64,000 nucleotides of DNA from UBA4363 sp002393965 (GTDB taxonomy: Bacteria; Bacteroidota; Bacteroidia; Bacteroidales; Paludibacteraceae), in assembly GCA_946542925.1 (NCBI GenBank), contig CAMNLA010000052.1, positions 62,001 to 126,000 of the forward strand, read 5' to 3'. A model generated the notes under the pieces. It was not told the DNA's origin. It saw only the letters and a program-made list of their open reading frames with translations, and did no database searches. Of this stretch, positions 17,091 to 26,930 are shown in pieces. Every line of letters starts with the position of its first letter. Positions within the stretch are counted from its first letter, which is position 1. Both the position numbers and the translations under genes were made by a program.

Positions 17091-17121
17091 TTTGAACGAT
17101 TAACGAAAAAACATATCTTTG
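17091..17121 (+). promoter_or_regulatory. Promoter of the DUF4835 gene
   Basis: TTTG (17091-17094), a 19-base spacer and TATCTTTG (17114-17121). The likely transcription start at about 17128 coincides with an ATG at 17129. A second TAACTTTG match lies at 17176-17183, just before the ATG at 17186. Confidence 0.7.
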
Positions 17122-17185
17122 CATACGGATGAAACGAATTGGACACATATTTAATTCTGAAAACCGTATCGGGTGTAACTTTGTT

Positions 17186-18184
17186 ATGAAAAGCTCATCT
17201 GCACCGTCCGGAAGAACACATCGTTTCCCTACACAATACCATACCTGCGGAGACCTCCTGAGACGACATCTCATTTCCACTCTTACCACATTTTTCCTGC
17301 TGGCTTTCCTTTTCATACTTCCAGCAACGAATACTGCGGCACAGGAACTGAAATGTGAGGTAGCCGTCAACGCAGACAAAGTACCTGGCAGCAATAAACA
17401 GGTGTTCACAACCATGCAGAAAGCCATATCGGAATTTGTCAATCACACCCGATGGTCGGACATGCATTATCAGAGTAGCGAGAAAATCGAGTGTAACATG
17501 CTCATCACAATCGATGAGATGTCCGACGAGAAGACCTTCAAAGCTAATTTACAGATACAGGCTAGAAGGCCTGTTTATAACTCATCGTATTATAGTTCAC
17601 TACTGAATTTCAAGGACCCGAACTTCAACTTTGAGTACATCGAACATCAAACCATCGATTACATCGAAGGACAGACCAATGACGAACTAGTATCTCTACT
17701 CGCCTACTATTGCTACATGATTATCGGCATGGATTGCGATTCTTATTCGGACGTGGGAGGTACTCCATCGTTCCGCAAGATGGAAACCGTCGTCAATCTG
17801 GAACAGTCGAAGGGACTGGTGGGCTGGAAGGCTTTTGATGACTTGCGCAACCGTTACGCATACAGCAATAACCTCAACGATGAAAACCTAAAGAACTTCC
17901 GCCATGCCTCCTACCTGTATCACCGATTGGGATTGGACCAAATGGCCAGTAGCACAGATAAAGGATGTGCAAAAGTTCTGGAAGCGCTGCGTGAAATCAA
18001 AAAATCTTACGACATCAAGTCATCATGCGTCGCCATCACATCATTCATGGAAACCAAGCGTGACGAACTGATCAACATCTTCTCTCACGCCACTGATAAT
18101 CAGAAAAAAGAGGCTTACGACCTGTTGGTCAGTATCGAACCGTCTCAATCCGACAAGTATGAAACCATACTAAAGAAGAACTGA
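17186..18184 (+). CDS. DUF4835 family secreted protein
   Basis: 332 residues from the ATG at 17186. The frame also opens at an ATG at 17129, right on the predicted transcription start. The N-terminal region has a basic stretch and a hydrophobic core (STLTTFFLLAFLFILPA) ending in an AAQ-like cleavage site, so the mature protein is exported. The body (LKCEVAVNADKVPGSNKQVF, YYCYMIIGMDCDSYS, GVGW-like GLVGWKAFDDLRN) matches the DUF4835 family, which in Bacteroidota commonly sits between coaBC and recN, as here. Some annotations link this family to type IX secretion. I cannot confirm that from the sequence, and no other type IX genes are present. Confidence 0.8.
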   Translation: MKSSSAPSGRTHRFPTQYHTCGDLLRRHLISTLTTFFLLAFLFILPATNTAAQELKCEVAVNADKVPGSNKQVFTTMQKAISEFVNHTRWSDMHYQSSEKIECNMLITIDEMSDEKTFKANLQIQARRPVYNSSYYSSLLNFKDPNFNFEYIEHQTIDYIEGQTNDELVSLLAYYCYMIIGMDCDSYSDVGGTPSFRKMETVVNLEQSKGLVGWKAFDDLRNRYAYSNNLNDENLKNFRHASYLYHRLGLDQMASSTDKGCAKVLEALREIKKSYDIKSSCVAITSFMETKRDELINIFSHATDNQKKEAYDLLVSIEPSQSDKYETILKKN

Positions 18185-18232
18185 TGAGACCTCGCACAGG
18201 ATTGACAATAAGAAAAGAAAACAAAACACTCC

Positions 18233-19882
18233 ATGCTCACCTCTCTGGAAATTAAGGACTTCGTCATCATCTCTCACCTGACCATTGACTTCGGGAGCGG
18301 ACTTTCCGTCATTACAGGTGAGACTGGGGCAGGAAAATCCATCATCATGGGTGCCCTGGGACTGGTGCTGGGTGATCGTGCCGATACTCACCAAATACGT
18401 GAAGGTGCTGCTAAATGTAGCATTGAAGCAACCTTTAACCTTGATGGATTACATGAGGAGGATTTCTTTGAAACAAATAGACTGGATTTCGACCCTAAAT
18501 CATGTATCCTCCGAAGAGAAATCAATGTCGCAGGCAAGTCGCGTGCCTTCATCAACGATACACCTGTCTCACTGACACAACTCCGTACTCTTGGCGAACA
18601 TTTGCTAAACATACACTCGCAACATGCCAATCTCCTGCTCAAGGATGGACTCTTCCAGCTATCAGTCCTGGACTGCGTAGCTAACAACCAAAAAGAACGG
18701 GAACAATACCGAAAAGAATGGAAACATTACACTGCCCTGCTAAAAGAACTGAAACAAATGCAGGAGCAGATGGAGCAGGACAAGAATGACCGCGAATACA
18801 TTGAATACCAGTGTCAACAATTGGAACAAGCTCGTCTGAAAGCCGACGAAGACAAACTGTTGGAGGAAGAGCTGGAGAAACTGACACACCGGGAAGATAT
18901 CCTCAATATCCTGCAGAAAACAAACCAGATACTAAACAACGAACAGACGGGGGCAACAGTTCTGCTCAAGGAAGCCGCTTCAACACTCGAGAAACTGAAA
19001 GGCCTCTCTCCTATTTGCGAAGAACTGGCAGAACGACTCCGAAGCACTTTCATCGAAACAGATGACATCGCCGACAGCATTGAAAATGAACTCAATACCG
19101 CAGAGTTGGACCCACAACGCTTGCAGGAGGTACAAGAACGGTTGGACCTGATTTATACACTCGAGAGAAAACACCATGTGGATTCGGTAAATGACCTTAT
19201 CAACCTGCAGGAGAAAATGCAACTGCGTTTGCAGAATCTCACGAATTCCGACGAACGTATCGAATCACTTACCAGAGAAGTACAGGAAGCCGAGAAACAA
19301 ACAAGAAATACGGCAGCTCTCGTGAGCCGCACACGCAGAAACACAGCAACGAAGGTGGAACAAAAACTGATTGACACACTGCGAAATCTTGGCATGCCAC
19401 ACGTGCAAATGAAAATCGAGATCACACAGACGCCCAATCTCACCGCCTACGGTACCGAACAGGTAGATTACCTGTTCTCTGCCAATCAGAAGACACAACC
19501 CGCGCCAGTCTCTCAAATTGCTTCTGGAGGCGAAATATCACGTGTCATGCTCGCACTGAAAGCCCTCATCTCCGAAAACAGTCTCCTACCCACCATTGTC
19601 CTTGACGAAATCGACACGGGAGTTTCTGGAGAAGTGGCAGACAGAATGGGCGATATCATGCAACAAATGGCGCAGTCGATGCAGGTAATCACTATTACCC
19701 ACCTACCTCAAATTGCCGCCAAAGGAAATGCTCACTACCGTGTATTCAAAAAACAATCCGAGACATCAATCCAGCAACTGACACAGGAGGAACGTATCCG
19801 GGAGATTGCTCAAATGCTCTCCGGAGCCTCCGTTACTGATGCCGCCATTACTAACGCACGGGAACTCTTACACCTTTCATAA
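18233..19882 (+). CDS. recN: DNA repair protein RecN
   Basis: 549 residues, SMC-like ATPase. The Walker A site GETGAGKS is at about residues 29-36, a coiled coil rich in Glu, Gln and Lys runs from about 150 to 360, and the C-terminal signature IASGGEISRVMLALK is followed by Walker B TIVLDEIDTGVSGEVA. RecN acts early in repair of double-strand breaks by recombination. It lies 48 bases after the DUF4835 gene and probably shares its transcript. No LexA-type box was recognised. Confidence 0.96.
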   Translation: MLTSLEIKDFVIISHLTIDFGSGLSVITGETGAGKSIIMGALGLVLGDRADTHQIREGAAKCSIEATFNLDGLHEEDFFETNRLDFDPKSCILRREINVAGKSRAFINDTPVSLTQLRTLGEHLLNIHSQHANLLLKDGLFQLSVLDCVANNQKEREQYRKEWKHYTALLKELKQMQEQMEQDKNDREYIEYQCQQLEQARLKADEDKLLEEELEKLTHREDILNILQKTNQILNNEQTGATVLLKEAASTLEKLKGLSPICEELAERLRSTFIETDDIADSIENELNTAELDPQRLQEVQERLDLIYTLERKHHVDSVNDLINLQEKMQLRLQNLTNSDERIESLTREVQEAEKQTRNTAALVSRTRRNTATKVEQKLIDTLRNLGMPHVQMKIEITQTPNLTAYGTEQVDYLFSANQKTQPAPVSQIASGGEISRVMLALKALISENSLLPTIVLDEIDTGVSGEVADRMGDIMQQMAQSMQVITITHLPQIAAKGNAHYRVFKKQSETSIQQLTQEERIREIAQMLSGASVTDAAITNARELLHLS

Positions 19883-19946
19883 AAACAAAAACAGCAGAAA
19901 TAATATAGATTCCTCTATCTGGAACAATAATCACCCAACCATCAAA

Positions 19947-21008
19947 ATGAAAAAGACATTTTTATTGCTGCTCTCCTTCGGAATGCTGGCTGTCGGAACG
20001 GCTCAGGAAAAGGTATCCCTGTCATCCGTGACAGACGGTAACAAATACGTACCATACGAACAGCGAACCGGTAACGAATCAATCGTGTATTTCACTCGCA
20101 ACCTTTCGGCTGAAGGACTCATCAAAGCCTACGAGCAAGTAAATGGTAATATCAGTGGAAAAGTCGGAGTAAAACTGCATACAGGAGAACTTGACGGTCC
20201 GAATATCATTCCGAGTGATTGGGTCAAGGAACTGATTAAGAAGGATCTGCCGAAAGCAAATATCATCGAAACAAACACCTACTATACAGGCAATCGATAC
20301 ACCACCGAACAGCACCGCAAAACACTGGAGGTGAACGGATGGACATTCTGTCCCGTTGACATTCTGGACGAACAGGATACCATCTCACTGCCCGTAACAG
20401 GAGGAAACTGGTTCAAGCGTATGTCGGTAGGATCACACCTGGTCAATTATGATGCAATGGTCGTTCTGACACACTTCAAGGGACATTCTCAAGGCGGATT
20501 CGGAGGGTCAAATAAGAATATCGGTATCGGATGCGCCGATGGACGAATAGGCAAGGCATGGATTCATACCCGTCCAGGCAACGGACAATGGAGCATCCGT
20601 AAAGAGGAATTCATGGAACGAATAACAGAATCAACCAAAGCAACGATCGACCACTTTGGCCAAAACGTCTGTTATGTCAACGTCATGCGTAACATGTCCG
20701 TCTCTTGCGATTGTGAAGGAACTAAGGCCGCCCCTGTCGTAACACCCAACGTTGGTATTCTTTCTTCTACAGACATTCTGGCCGTTGATCAGGCATGCAT
20801 CGACCTCATCTATGCCATGACAGAAGCCGAACATCACGACATTGTGGAACGTATCGAAACAAGACACGGACTACGTCAACTCTCATACATGAAGGAACAG
20901 GGAATGGGAAATGATCGCTATATCTTGATCGACTTGGACAATGACGGAAAAAGGATCACTCCAGCCGAAGCCGTGAGAGGCTTGAAACCGTTCGTTTCGA
21001 AAAAATAA
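19947..21008 (+). CDS. DUF362 domain protein, exported
   Basis: 353 residues. A signal peptide (MKKTFLLLLSFGMLAVGTAQ) is followed by a DUF362 domain: GNISGKVGVKLHTGE, NIIETNTYYTGNRYTTEQH, THFKGHSQGGFGGSNKNIG and SVSCDCEG. DUF362 domains are often fused to ferredoxin domains, but here there is none, only the CDC cluster. The biochemical role is not established. It ends 9 bases before a TonB-dependent receptor, so the two are almost certainly co-transcribed and may handle the same ligand in periplasm and outer membrane (inference). The frame is open upstream inside recN, but the ATG at 19947 starts the signal peptide. Confidence 0.8.
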   Translation: MKKTFLLLLSFGMLAVGTAQEKVSLSSVTDGNKYVPYEQRTGNESIVYFTRNLSAEGLIKAYEQVNGNISGKVGVKLHTGELDGPNIIPSDWVKELIKKDLPKANIIETNTYYTGNRYTTEQHRKTLEVNGWTFCPVDILDEQDTISLPVTGGNWFKRMSVGSHLVNYDAMVVLTHFKGHSQGGFGGSNKNIGIGCADGRIGKAWIHTRPGNGQWSIRKEEFMERITESTKATIDHFGQNVCYVNVMRNMSVSCDCEGTKAAPVVTPNVGILSSTDILAVDQACIDLIYAMTEAEHHDIVERIETRHGLRQLSYMKEQGMGNDRYILIDLDNDGKRITPAEAVRGLKPFVSKK

Positions 21009-21017
21009 CTTCTGAAA

Positions 21018-23150
21018 ATGAATATATTGATTCGATTCAAACAGAGGTGGTTTGTCCTGTTTCTTACACTGATTGGCGCCTTTTCTGCTATTGCACAACA
21101 ACGTACCATCAAGGGCAATGTAAAAGATGATATAGGAGAGCCAGCCATCGGTGCATCAGTCCGTGTGCCTGGCACAACAATCGGTACGATGACCGATTTC
21201 GATGGCAATTATACTCTTCTGGTTCCAGAGGATGCCAAGGAACTCATGTTCTCTTACATCGGACTTGAATCCAAGACACTACCTATCTCTGATAGTTGTA
21301 TCAATATAGCTTTTGATAAACCACATGATATTGTTTGCTCGATTCCAGGCTATCGTTATCAACCACTCCCTGAGGTTGTTGTCACAGGAACACGGAATAG
21401 CACCGATATTCGGCATCTGCCCATGACAATCAGCGTTGTGAACCGATCCGTCCTGACTGGACAACACAGGACCAACCTTCTTCCGACGGTTATGCAACGA
21501 GTACCTGGACTATTCGTTACGTCACGTTCAATGACAGGTTACGGAGTCTCAAACGGTGCTGCTGGCGGCATCAGCCTGCGTGGCATCACCGGGGAATCAG
21601 GACAAATGATGGTACTCATTGACGGACAACCACAATACAACGGCATCTACGGACATCCCATCTCAGATAGTTATCAGACCATGATGGCTGACCGTGTTGA
21701 GGTCTTGCGAGGACCGGCATCAGTATTGTACGGAAGCAATGCCATGGGCGGTGTCGTGAACATCGTAACACGTTCGGCTGACAATCCCGGCACACAGACC
21801 GATATCCAACTCGGAGGCGGTAGCTACGGTACCTTCGAAGCCGAGGCTTCGACACAGACACGTACCAGACGATTCTCCAGCAACGCAGCTGTACAATACA
21901 ACCGAAGCGATAATCACAGACCTCACATGGGATTTGAACAATACGGAGGTCTCCTCCAACTGGGATACAAAATCCGCCCACATTGGAAGACAAGTGCTAT
22001 GGCTGATATCACCCACTTCATCGCCTCAAACCCAGGTCCGACAAACGCACCTCTCTACGATGCAGACCAATGGATTACGCGGGGGATGGTATCCGCCGCA
22101 TTGGAAAACAACTACTATCACACAAACGGAGCATTGCGAGTCTATTCAAATTTCGGACAACACAAGATTGATGACGGAACGACAGATTTCAGCCGACCGA
22201 CCCAACGTTATTTCCGTTCGAAGGACGCTCTGACTGGCATCTCTCTGTACCAAAGCCTGCGTCTGTTCTATAATACACGGATTGCAGGAGGTTTTGATTG
22301 GCAAAATATTTATGGGAACGCATGGTACACCTCAAAACAAACAGGAGAGAAATTAAATACTACGAATAAACAGAGCGGACGCTCATATCGCAATGAGATA
22401 GCTGGCTATATCGACCTCAGACAGAATCTGGTGCAGTGGCTCACCATCGATGCCGGCATCCGTATGGATCACCATAGCGTGAGCGGAACTGAATGGATAC
22501 CACAGGTAGGACTCGCCTTGCGTCCGACACATAGAAGTTCATTGAAAGCTATGGCAACAAAGGGATTCCGTAATCCTACCATGCGCGAACTCTATCTCTA
22601 TCCGCCCTCAAACGAGAATCTGAAACCAGAACGCATCTGGAGTTATGAACTCGCTTGGCAACACCAACCTATACGAAGACTGAACTATGGAGCAAACCTG
22701 TTCTACATCAATGGCGATAATATGATCCAAACTGTCAACCGCAAGAATATCAATACAGGCAGAATAGAGAACTGCGGAATGGAGTTAGAAGCAACCTATC
22801 GTTTGGGAGAACACTGGAGTTTTACCACCAACCATGCTTTGCTGCATATGGAAAAACCCGTAACCGCAGCACCAGAATACCTTGGCCATCTCATTGTGGA
22901 CTATCACAACCGTCATTGGACCATAAATGCTGCTCTGCAATGTGTAAACGGATTGTACACATCGGTCGACAACAACAACGAGCATCAAGAAGACTTCTAC
23001 CTGCTCAATCTGGGGGCTACCTATACCGTAAATCGATTCTTATCTATCTGGACCAGGGGTGACAACCTGTTGGCTCAGAGGTATGAAATCATACAAGGCT
23101 ATCCAATGCCAAAAGCAACCTTTATGGGCGGTGTAAACATCCGTTTTTAA
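21018..23150 (+). CDS. TonB-dependent outer-membrane receptor
   Basis: 710 residues. Order of parts: signal peptide (ending about residue 27, AIAQQ), a carboxypeptidase-regulatory-like beta domain (about 30-105, IKGNVKDDIGEPAIGASVRV), a plug domain (about 115-230, with VEVLRGPASVLYGSNAMGG), and a 22-strand-type barrel ending in an aromatic residue (NIRF). No SusD partner follows, so it is not a glycan SusC. The plug and length resemble siderophore, haem or cobalamin receptors, but the ligand cannot be told. It is transcribed with the DUF362 gene just upstream. Confidence 0.9.
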   Translation: MNILIRFKQRWFVLFLTLIGAFSAIAQQRTIKGNVKDDIGEPAIGASVRVPGTTIGTMTDFDGNYTLLVPEDAKELMFSYIGLESKTLPISDSCINIAFDKPHDIVCSIPGYRYQPLPEVVVTGTRNSTDIRHLPMTISVVNRSVLTGQHRTNLLPTVMQRVPGLFVTSRSMTGYGVSNGAAGGISLRGITGESGQMMVLIDGQPQYNGIYGHPISDSYQTMMADRVEVLRGPASVLYGSNAMGGVVNIVTRSADNPGTQTDIQLGGGSYGTFEAEASTQTRTRRFSSNAAVQYNRSDNHRPHMGFEQYGGLLQLGYKIRPHWKTSAMADITHFIASNPGPTNAPLYDADQWITRGMVSAALENNYYHTNGALRVYSNFGQHKIDDGTTDFSRPTQRYFRSKDALTGISLYQSLRLFYNTRIAGGFDWQNIYGNAWYTSKQTGEKLNTTNKQSGRSYRNEIAGYIDLRQNLVQWLTIDAGIRMDHHSVSGTEWIPQVGLALRPTHRSSLKAMATKGFRNPTMRELYLYPPSNENLKPERIWSYELAWQHQPIRRLNYGANLFYINGDNMIQTVNRKNINTGRIENCGMELEATYRLGEHWSFTTNHALLHMEKPVTAAPEYLGHLIVDYHNRHWTINAALQCVNGLYTSVDNNNEHQEDFYLLNLGATYTVNRFLSIWTRGDNLLAQRYEIIQGYPMPKATFMGGVNIRF

Positions 23151-23193
23151 AAGAAAAGAACGTTATAGACACAAAAGACATGGATTTTAATGA

Positions 23194-23201
23194 TATATTT
23201 G
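23194..23201 (+). promoter_or_regulatory. -7 box upstream of the Skp/OmpH-like gene
   Basis: TATATTTG, about 115 bases before the start codon, with no clear TTG partner. The leader contains an in-frame mini ORF of 19 codons (23224-23283) of doubtful meaning. Confidence 0.4.
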
Positions 23202-23316
23202 CATCATAGACGATTTTTGCCAAATGAACAAAAAGACAAATAGAATCTCCATTATGGCATTATGTATGTCTGTTGATAATTAAATACATATTATTCCTAA
23301 AAAATAATTCAAAAAC

Positions 23317-24108
23317 ATGACTGACATTGCAAATACCAATATTCCAGAGGAAGAAAAAGAAACCGAAGGACAGACGATAGCAGAAAAAACTGCTGAAAAT
23401 CAGGATTCTACTGCTAAACCAGAAACAGAAGATGAGAACAAAACTCCTACCTCGTCCGACAACACATCCTGCTTTATCACGAAGAATTGCCAGACCATCA
23501 TCAACATTGTACTTGGCATTGCTGTCATTGTATTGTTCTGCCTCCATTTCCTATGTCCAAAATCATGTAAGACTTCTTCATGCACCAGCACACCCGTAAT
23601 GATAAAAGACTCGACAGGCAATATCGTCCCATCCGCTTTGTCAATTGCCTATGTCCAGACGGACTCGCTGATGGAGAAATATGAATTTTCAAAGGAGGCA
23701 CAAGCAAAATTGGAGGCTCAGCAGCAAAAAGCAAAAGCTGAAATAGAACGTCAAATGCAACAACTACAAAAAGACGTTGCCAACTTCCAACAGAAACTTC
23801 AGACAGGAGGTTTTCTCTCACAACAGAGTGCTGAAGCCGAACAGACTCGGTTGATGCGTAAGAAGGAAGCCCTGGACAACCGATACGCACAGTTGGCAGG
23901 ACAACTTCAACAGTCTATGGAAGGACTTAACAAACAACTAATCGACTCGCTGAACGTTTTTCTGGAGGACTACAACCGCACACACAACTATCAAGTTATC
24001 TTCTCTACGGCATCGCATAGTACGATTCTCTATGGTCAACCGGCATTTGACATCACCGGAGATGTTATCAGACAACTCAACGAACGTTATACAGGAAATA
24101 AAAAGTAA
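23317..24108 (+). CDS. OmpH/Skp-like chaperone domain behind an N-terminal membrane anchor
   Basis: 263 residues. The C-terminal half (about 105-260) is an OmpH/Skp-like domain: IAYVQTDSLMEKYEFSKEAQ, then a long charged coiled coil (QAKLEAQQQKAKAEIERQMQ), then NYQVIFSTASHSTILYG. Skp chaperones hold outer-membrane proteins in the periplasm. Unlike normal Skp there is no N-terminal signal peptide. Instead there is an acidic, Thr/Glu-rich tail (about 1-55), then a transmembrane segment (about 60-78, IINIVLGIAVIVLFCLHFL) and a Cys-rich linker. The protein is probably tethered to the inner membrane. Confidence 0.8.
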   Translation: MTDIANTNIPEEEKETEGQTIAEKTAENQDSTAKPETEDENKTPTSSDNTSCFITKNCQTIINIVLGIAVIVLFCLHFLCPKSCKTSSCTSTPVMIKDSTGNIVPSALSIAYVQTDSLMEKYEFSKEAQAKLEAQQQKAKAEIERQMQQLQKDVANFQQKLQTGGFLSQQSAEAEQTRLMRKKEALDNRYAQLAGQLQQSMEGLNKQLIDSLNVFLEDYNRTHNYQVIFSTASHSTILYGQPAFDITGDVIRQLNERYTGNKK

Positions 24109-24137
24109 ATTCTTTTTCTTTCCAAAAAAACATAAGC

Positions 24138-24175
24138 AACAGGGCTCTGTCACTTTTTTCTGACAGAGCCCTGTT
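24138..24175. terminator. Hairpin terminator after the Skp-like gene
   Basis: A 15-base perfect stem (AACAGGGCTCTGTCA with TGACAGAGCCCTGTT) closes an 8-base T-rich loop, 30 bases after the stop codon. The plus-strand tail is pyrimidine-rich rather than pure T. Confidence 0.75.
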
Positions 24176-24204
24176 CTCTTCTGTCCTTTCAGTCTGAATT
24201 TTCT

Positions 24205-24212
24205 TACCTTTG
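24205..24212 (+). promoter_or_regulatory. -7 box of the pepD promoter
   Basis: TACCTTTG, 21 bases before the pepD ATG. No clear TTG is seen at the usual distance upstream. Confidence 0.45.
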
Positions 24213-24233
24213 TAAGAAATAATCAAATAAAAA

Positions 24234-25697
24234 ATGAACCATAACCCTATACAAGGAAAATACAGTGCCGTTTGGCATTATTTCCAAGAAATCACACGAA
24301 TACCACGCGCTTCCAAGAAAGAAGAGCAGATTCGTCAATACCTACTACAATTCGCCGCAAAACACGGACTGGAAGCAGACGTTGATGAAATAGGTAACGT
24401 CCTGCTGCGAGCCAACGCATCCAAAGGACAAGAAAAAGCCGAACCGGTTATCATGCAAGCTCACATAGACATGGTGTGCGAAAAAGATCGTCATTCTACA
24501 CACAACTTTGATACTGACCCTATCGAATGGGAAATCGGAGAAGATGGATGGGCTCAGGCAAAAGGAACGACTCTCGGAGCGGATGACGGAATCGGTGTGG
24601 CATTGATACTTGCCGTAATGGAGAATTCGGAACTGAAACACCCAGCACTGGAAGCCCTCTTTACCGTGGACGAGGAAGCTGGACTGGGAGGCGCCAACGG
24701 AATACGCCCCAACTGGGTCCGTGGCAAACGTATGATTAATCTGGACAGTGAAGAAGAGGGACAGTTTTGCATCGGATGCGCCGGAGGAGCCGACACTCTT
24801 GCTACTTTGGATTTCACACCCGAGAAGACACCCGAAGGTGTCTTTGCTTTTACTCTGACCATTGATGGTCTGAAGGGAGGACACTCGGGCGAAGACATTC
24901 ATCGCAACCGCGCAAATGCCATCAAACTGTTGACTGACTTACTTCAACGAATCGCTGGCTTGACCGACCTGCGATTGAGTACAATTGACGGAGGCAACCT
25001 GCGGAATGCAATCCCTCGCCATGCCACCGCTACAGGAACGGTATCCTATGCCGACAAAGAACAACTGCGTGTCCTGACCAACATATACCTCTGCGAAAAA
25101 GAAAAGGAATATGCAGAAACAGACCCTCACATTAAAATTGACCTGACATCGTCCGATGTTCCAGAAACACTTATGCCGAAAGACACATCCGACACTCTGA
25201 TCCATATTTTGAATGAATGTCCACATGGCCCCATTGCCTACAATACAGACGTTCCAACACTCGTTGATACATCCACCAATCTTGCCGCTGTCAGCACTCA
25301 CAACGGATCTCTGCTCATTGAGACCTCTCAACGTTCCTCATTCGAAGAGGAGAAAAGAAAGATTATCAAACGTATTACAGAACTTTTCCAACAGGCACAT
25401 GCCACCGTCACTACTGGCAAAGACTATCCCGGATGGACACCTAATTTTCATTCACCTATCGTCGAACAGACTCGCCAGACCTACCTGCGTCTCTTCGGCA
25501 AAGAACCCATTATCAAAATTATTCATGCTGGACTTGAGTGTGGCGTATTTCTCAAAAAATATCCGGACTGGGATATGGTCTCCTTCGGACCGGACATGAC
25601 TGGGGTCCACTCTCCATCCGAACGGCTTAACGTTGCCTCTACCAACCGCACCTATGATCTGCTTATTGCCCTTCTATCTGATCTCTGCACATCATAA
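24234..25697 (+). CDS. pepD: Aminoacyl-histidine dipeptidase (M20C)
   Basis: 487 residues, normal for PepD. It hydrolyses Xaa-His and other dipeptides in the cytoplasm using two metal ions. Metal and catalytic motifs are visible: MQAHIDMVCEKD, GADDGIGVA, DEEAGLGGANG and, near the C-terminus, IHAGLECGVF. It has its own -7 box and follows a terminator, so it is probably a single-gene unit. Confidence 0.95.
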   Translation: MNHNPIQGKYSAVWHYFQEITRIPRASKKEEQIRQYLLQFAAKHGLEADVDEIGNVLLRANASKGQEKAEPVIMQAHIDMVCEKDRHSTHNFDTDPIEWEIGEDGWAQAKGTTLGADDGIGVALILAVMENSELKHPALEALFTVDEEAGLGGANGIRPNWVRGKRMINLDSEEEGQFCIGCAGGADTLATLDFTPEKTPEGVFAFTLTIDGLKGGHSGEDIHRNRANAIKLLTDLLQRIAGLTDLRLSTIDGGNLRNAIPRHATATGTVSYADKEQLRVLTNIYLCEKEKEYAETDPHIKIDLTSSDVPETLMPKDTSDTLIHILNECPHGPIAYNTDVPTLVDTSTNLAAVSTHNGSLLIETSQRSSFEEEKRKIIKRITELFQQAHATVTTGKDYPGWTPNFHSPIVEQTRQTYLRLFGKEPIIKIIHAGLECGVFLKKYPDWDMVSFGPDMTGVHSPSERLNVASTNRTYDLLIALLSDLCTS

Positions 25698-25800
25698 ACG
25701 CATTGCATCTTTTGAGTTAATTGAGCAGAGACATACTTGGTTCTTCTCTACCATGACAGGAACAAATTATCATAATCATTAGGGAGAAAAAACTAAAAAA

Positions 25801-26862
25801 ATGGAGCAGACCTTATTCCAAATACTGCGCCCTCGCAACTCCCTCCGTTTGGGATTCATTCTCGGCATGCTGGGACTGATTCCCAATTTCTTGATATTAG
25901 GCACTCAACAATGGCGACTTCTGATCTTGTTGTTCGTCTTCCACGTGTTAGGTACCACCCTTATTGTGCTTTGTTGCGAAGTCATCCATCATTATGCAAC
26001 AACACGGAAATATGGCATCATGATTCTCTCTGCTGCCCTGGCTCTCATGCTCAGCATTTTCAGCGGACACATGCAGATTCTCTATATACGTGCCATTGCT
26101 CCTTTCCTTGAAGACTACCAGCGACTATGGGCCTTACATACAGTCACCTTATTCTCATCATTCCCTCTTAATCTACGCATCCTCCTCGAAATATTGCGGG
26201 CCGGTTTTGCTCTCGGACTCGTCTACTACATCATCTATACTCAGCGAGAACGCGAGCGACACCATGCTGCAGAAAAAGAAATGGAAAAACTTCGACAGGA
26301 AAACTTCGACACACAACTTCGACTCCTGCGACAGCAAATCTCCCCACACTTCCTCTTCAACGCCCTTTCTACCCTACGATCTATCACCTTCGAAAACAAA
26401 ACCAAAAACTTTGTTACACAACTCAGCAATGTCTATCGCTACCTCCTCTCTCGCAAAGAAAAAAACCTCGTCACCCTCCGCGAGGAAATGAACTTCACCG
26501 AATCTTATCTCTACATTCTCAAAGAACGATTCGAAGATGGACTCCACATCGACATTAGTATAGACCGGCCTCTGCTCGACAAATGCCTTCCACCGCTCGC
26601 ACTCCAGATTCTTATCGAGAATGCGACAAAACACAACGTCGTGTCCTTTGAAGAACCCCTTCATGTCTCCATCTGCAACGACGGATCCGAATGGCTCGTT
26701 GTAACTAACAATATTCAACCAAAACTCTCTCACACAGAAAGTTTTGGAATTGGACTTCAGAATATCCGCAACCGCTATCGTCTATTGGGCGAACGAAACA
26801 TGGAAATACAACGAACAGACTCAACCTTCTCTGTCCGCATTCCCCTCCTTCGTTCCGAATAA
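25801..26862 (+). CDS. LytS-type sensor histidine kinase
   Basis: 353 residues. Four to five hydrophobic segments (about 18-145) are followed by a short coiled linker and a His_kinase domain with QISPHFLFNAL (phospho-acceptor His about residue 183). The ATP-binding part includes LQILIENATKHN and GIGLQNIRNRYRLL. It is probably the partner of the LytTR regulator 68 bases downstream. The signal is unknown. From here to about 29.0 kb codons end in C more often than in neighbouring genes, with CTC in place of CTG for Leu. Confidence 0.9.
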   Translation: MEQTLFQILRPRNSLRLGFILGMLGLIPNFLILGTQQWRLLILLFVFHVLGTTLIVLCCEVIHHYATTRKYGIMILSAALALMLSIFSGHMQILYIRAIAPFLEDYQRLWALHTVTLFSSFPLNLRILLEILRAGFALGLVYYIIYTQRERERHHAAEKEMEKLRQENFDTQLRLLRQQISPHFLFNALSTLRSITFENKTKNFVTQLSNVYRYLLSRKEKNLVTLREEMNFTESYLYILKERFEDGLHIDISIDRPLLDKCLPPLALQILIENATKHNVVSFEEPLHVSICNDGSEWLVVTNNIQPKLSHTESFGIGLQNIRNRYRLLGERNMEIQRTDSTFSVRIPLLRSE

Positions 26863-26930
26863 TCCTCCTCTTCAGGTCCTCTATTATTTACTGAAAAGGT
26901 ATTGAACAAAACAATAAAAACGAAACAATC

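Noticed and set aside
23224..23283. 19-codon open frame in the leader of the Skp-like gene
   Set aside because: It has an ATG and a stop, but the composition is ordinary and no regulatory hairpin lies nearby, so chance is more likely.
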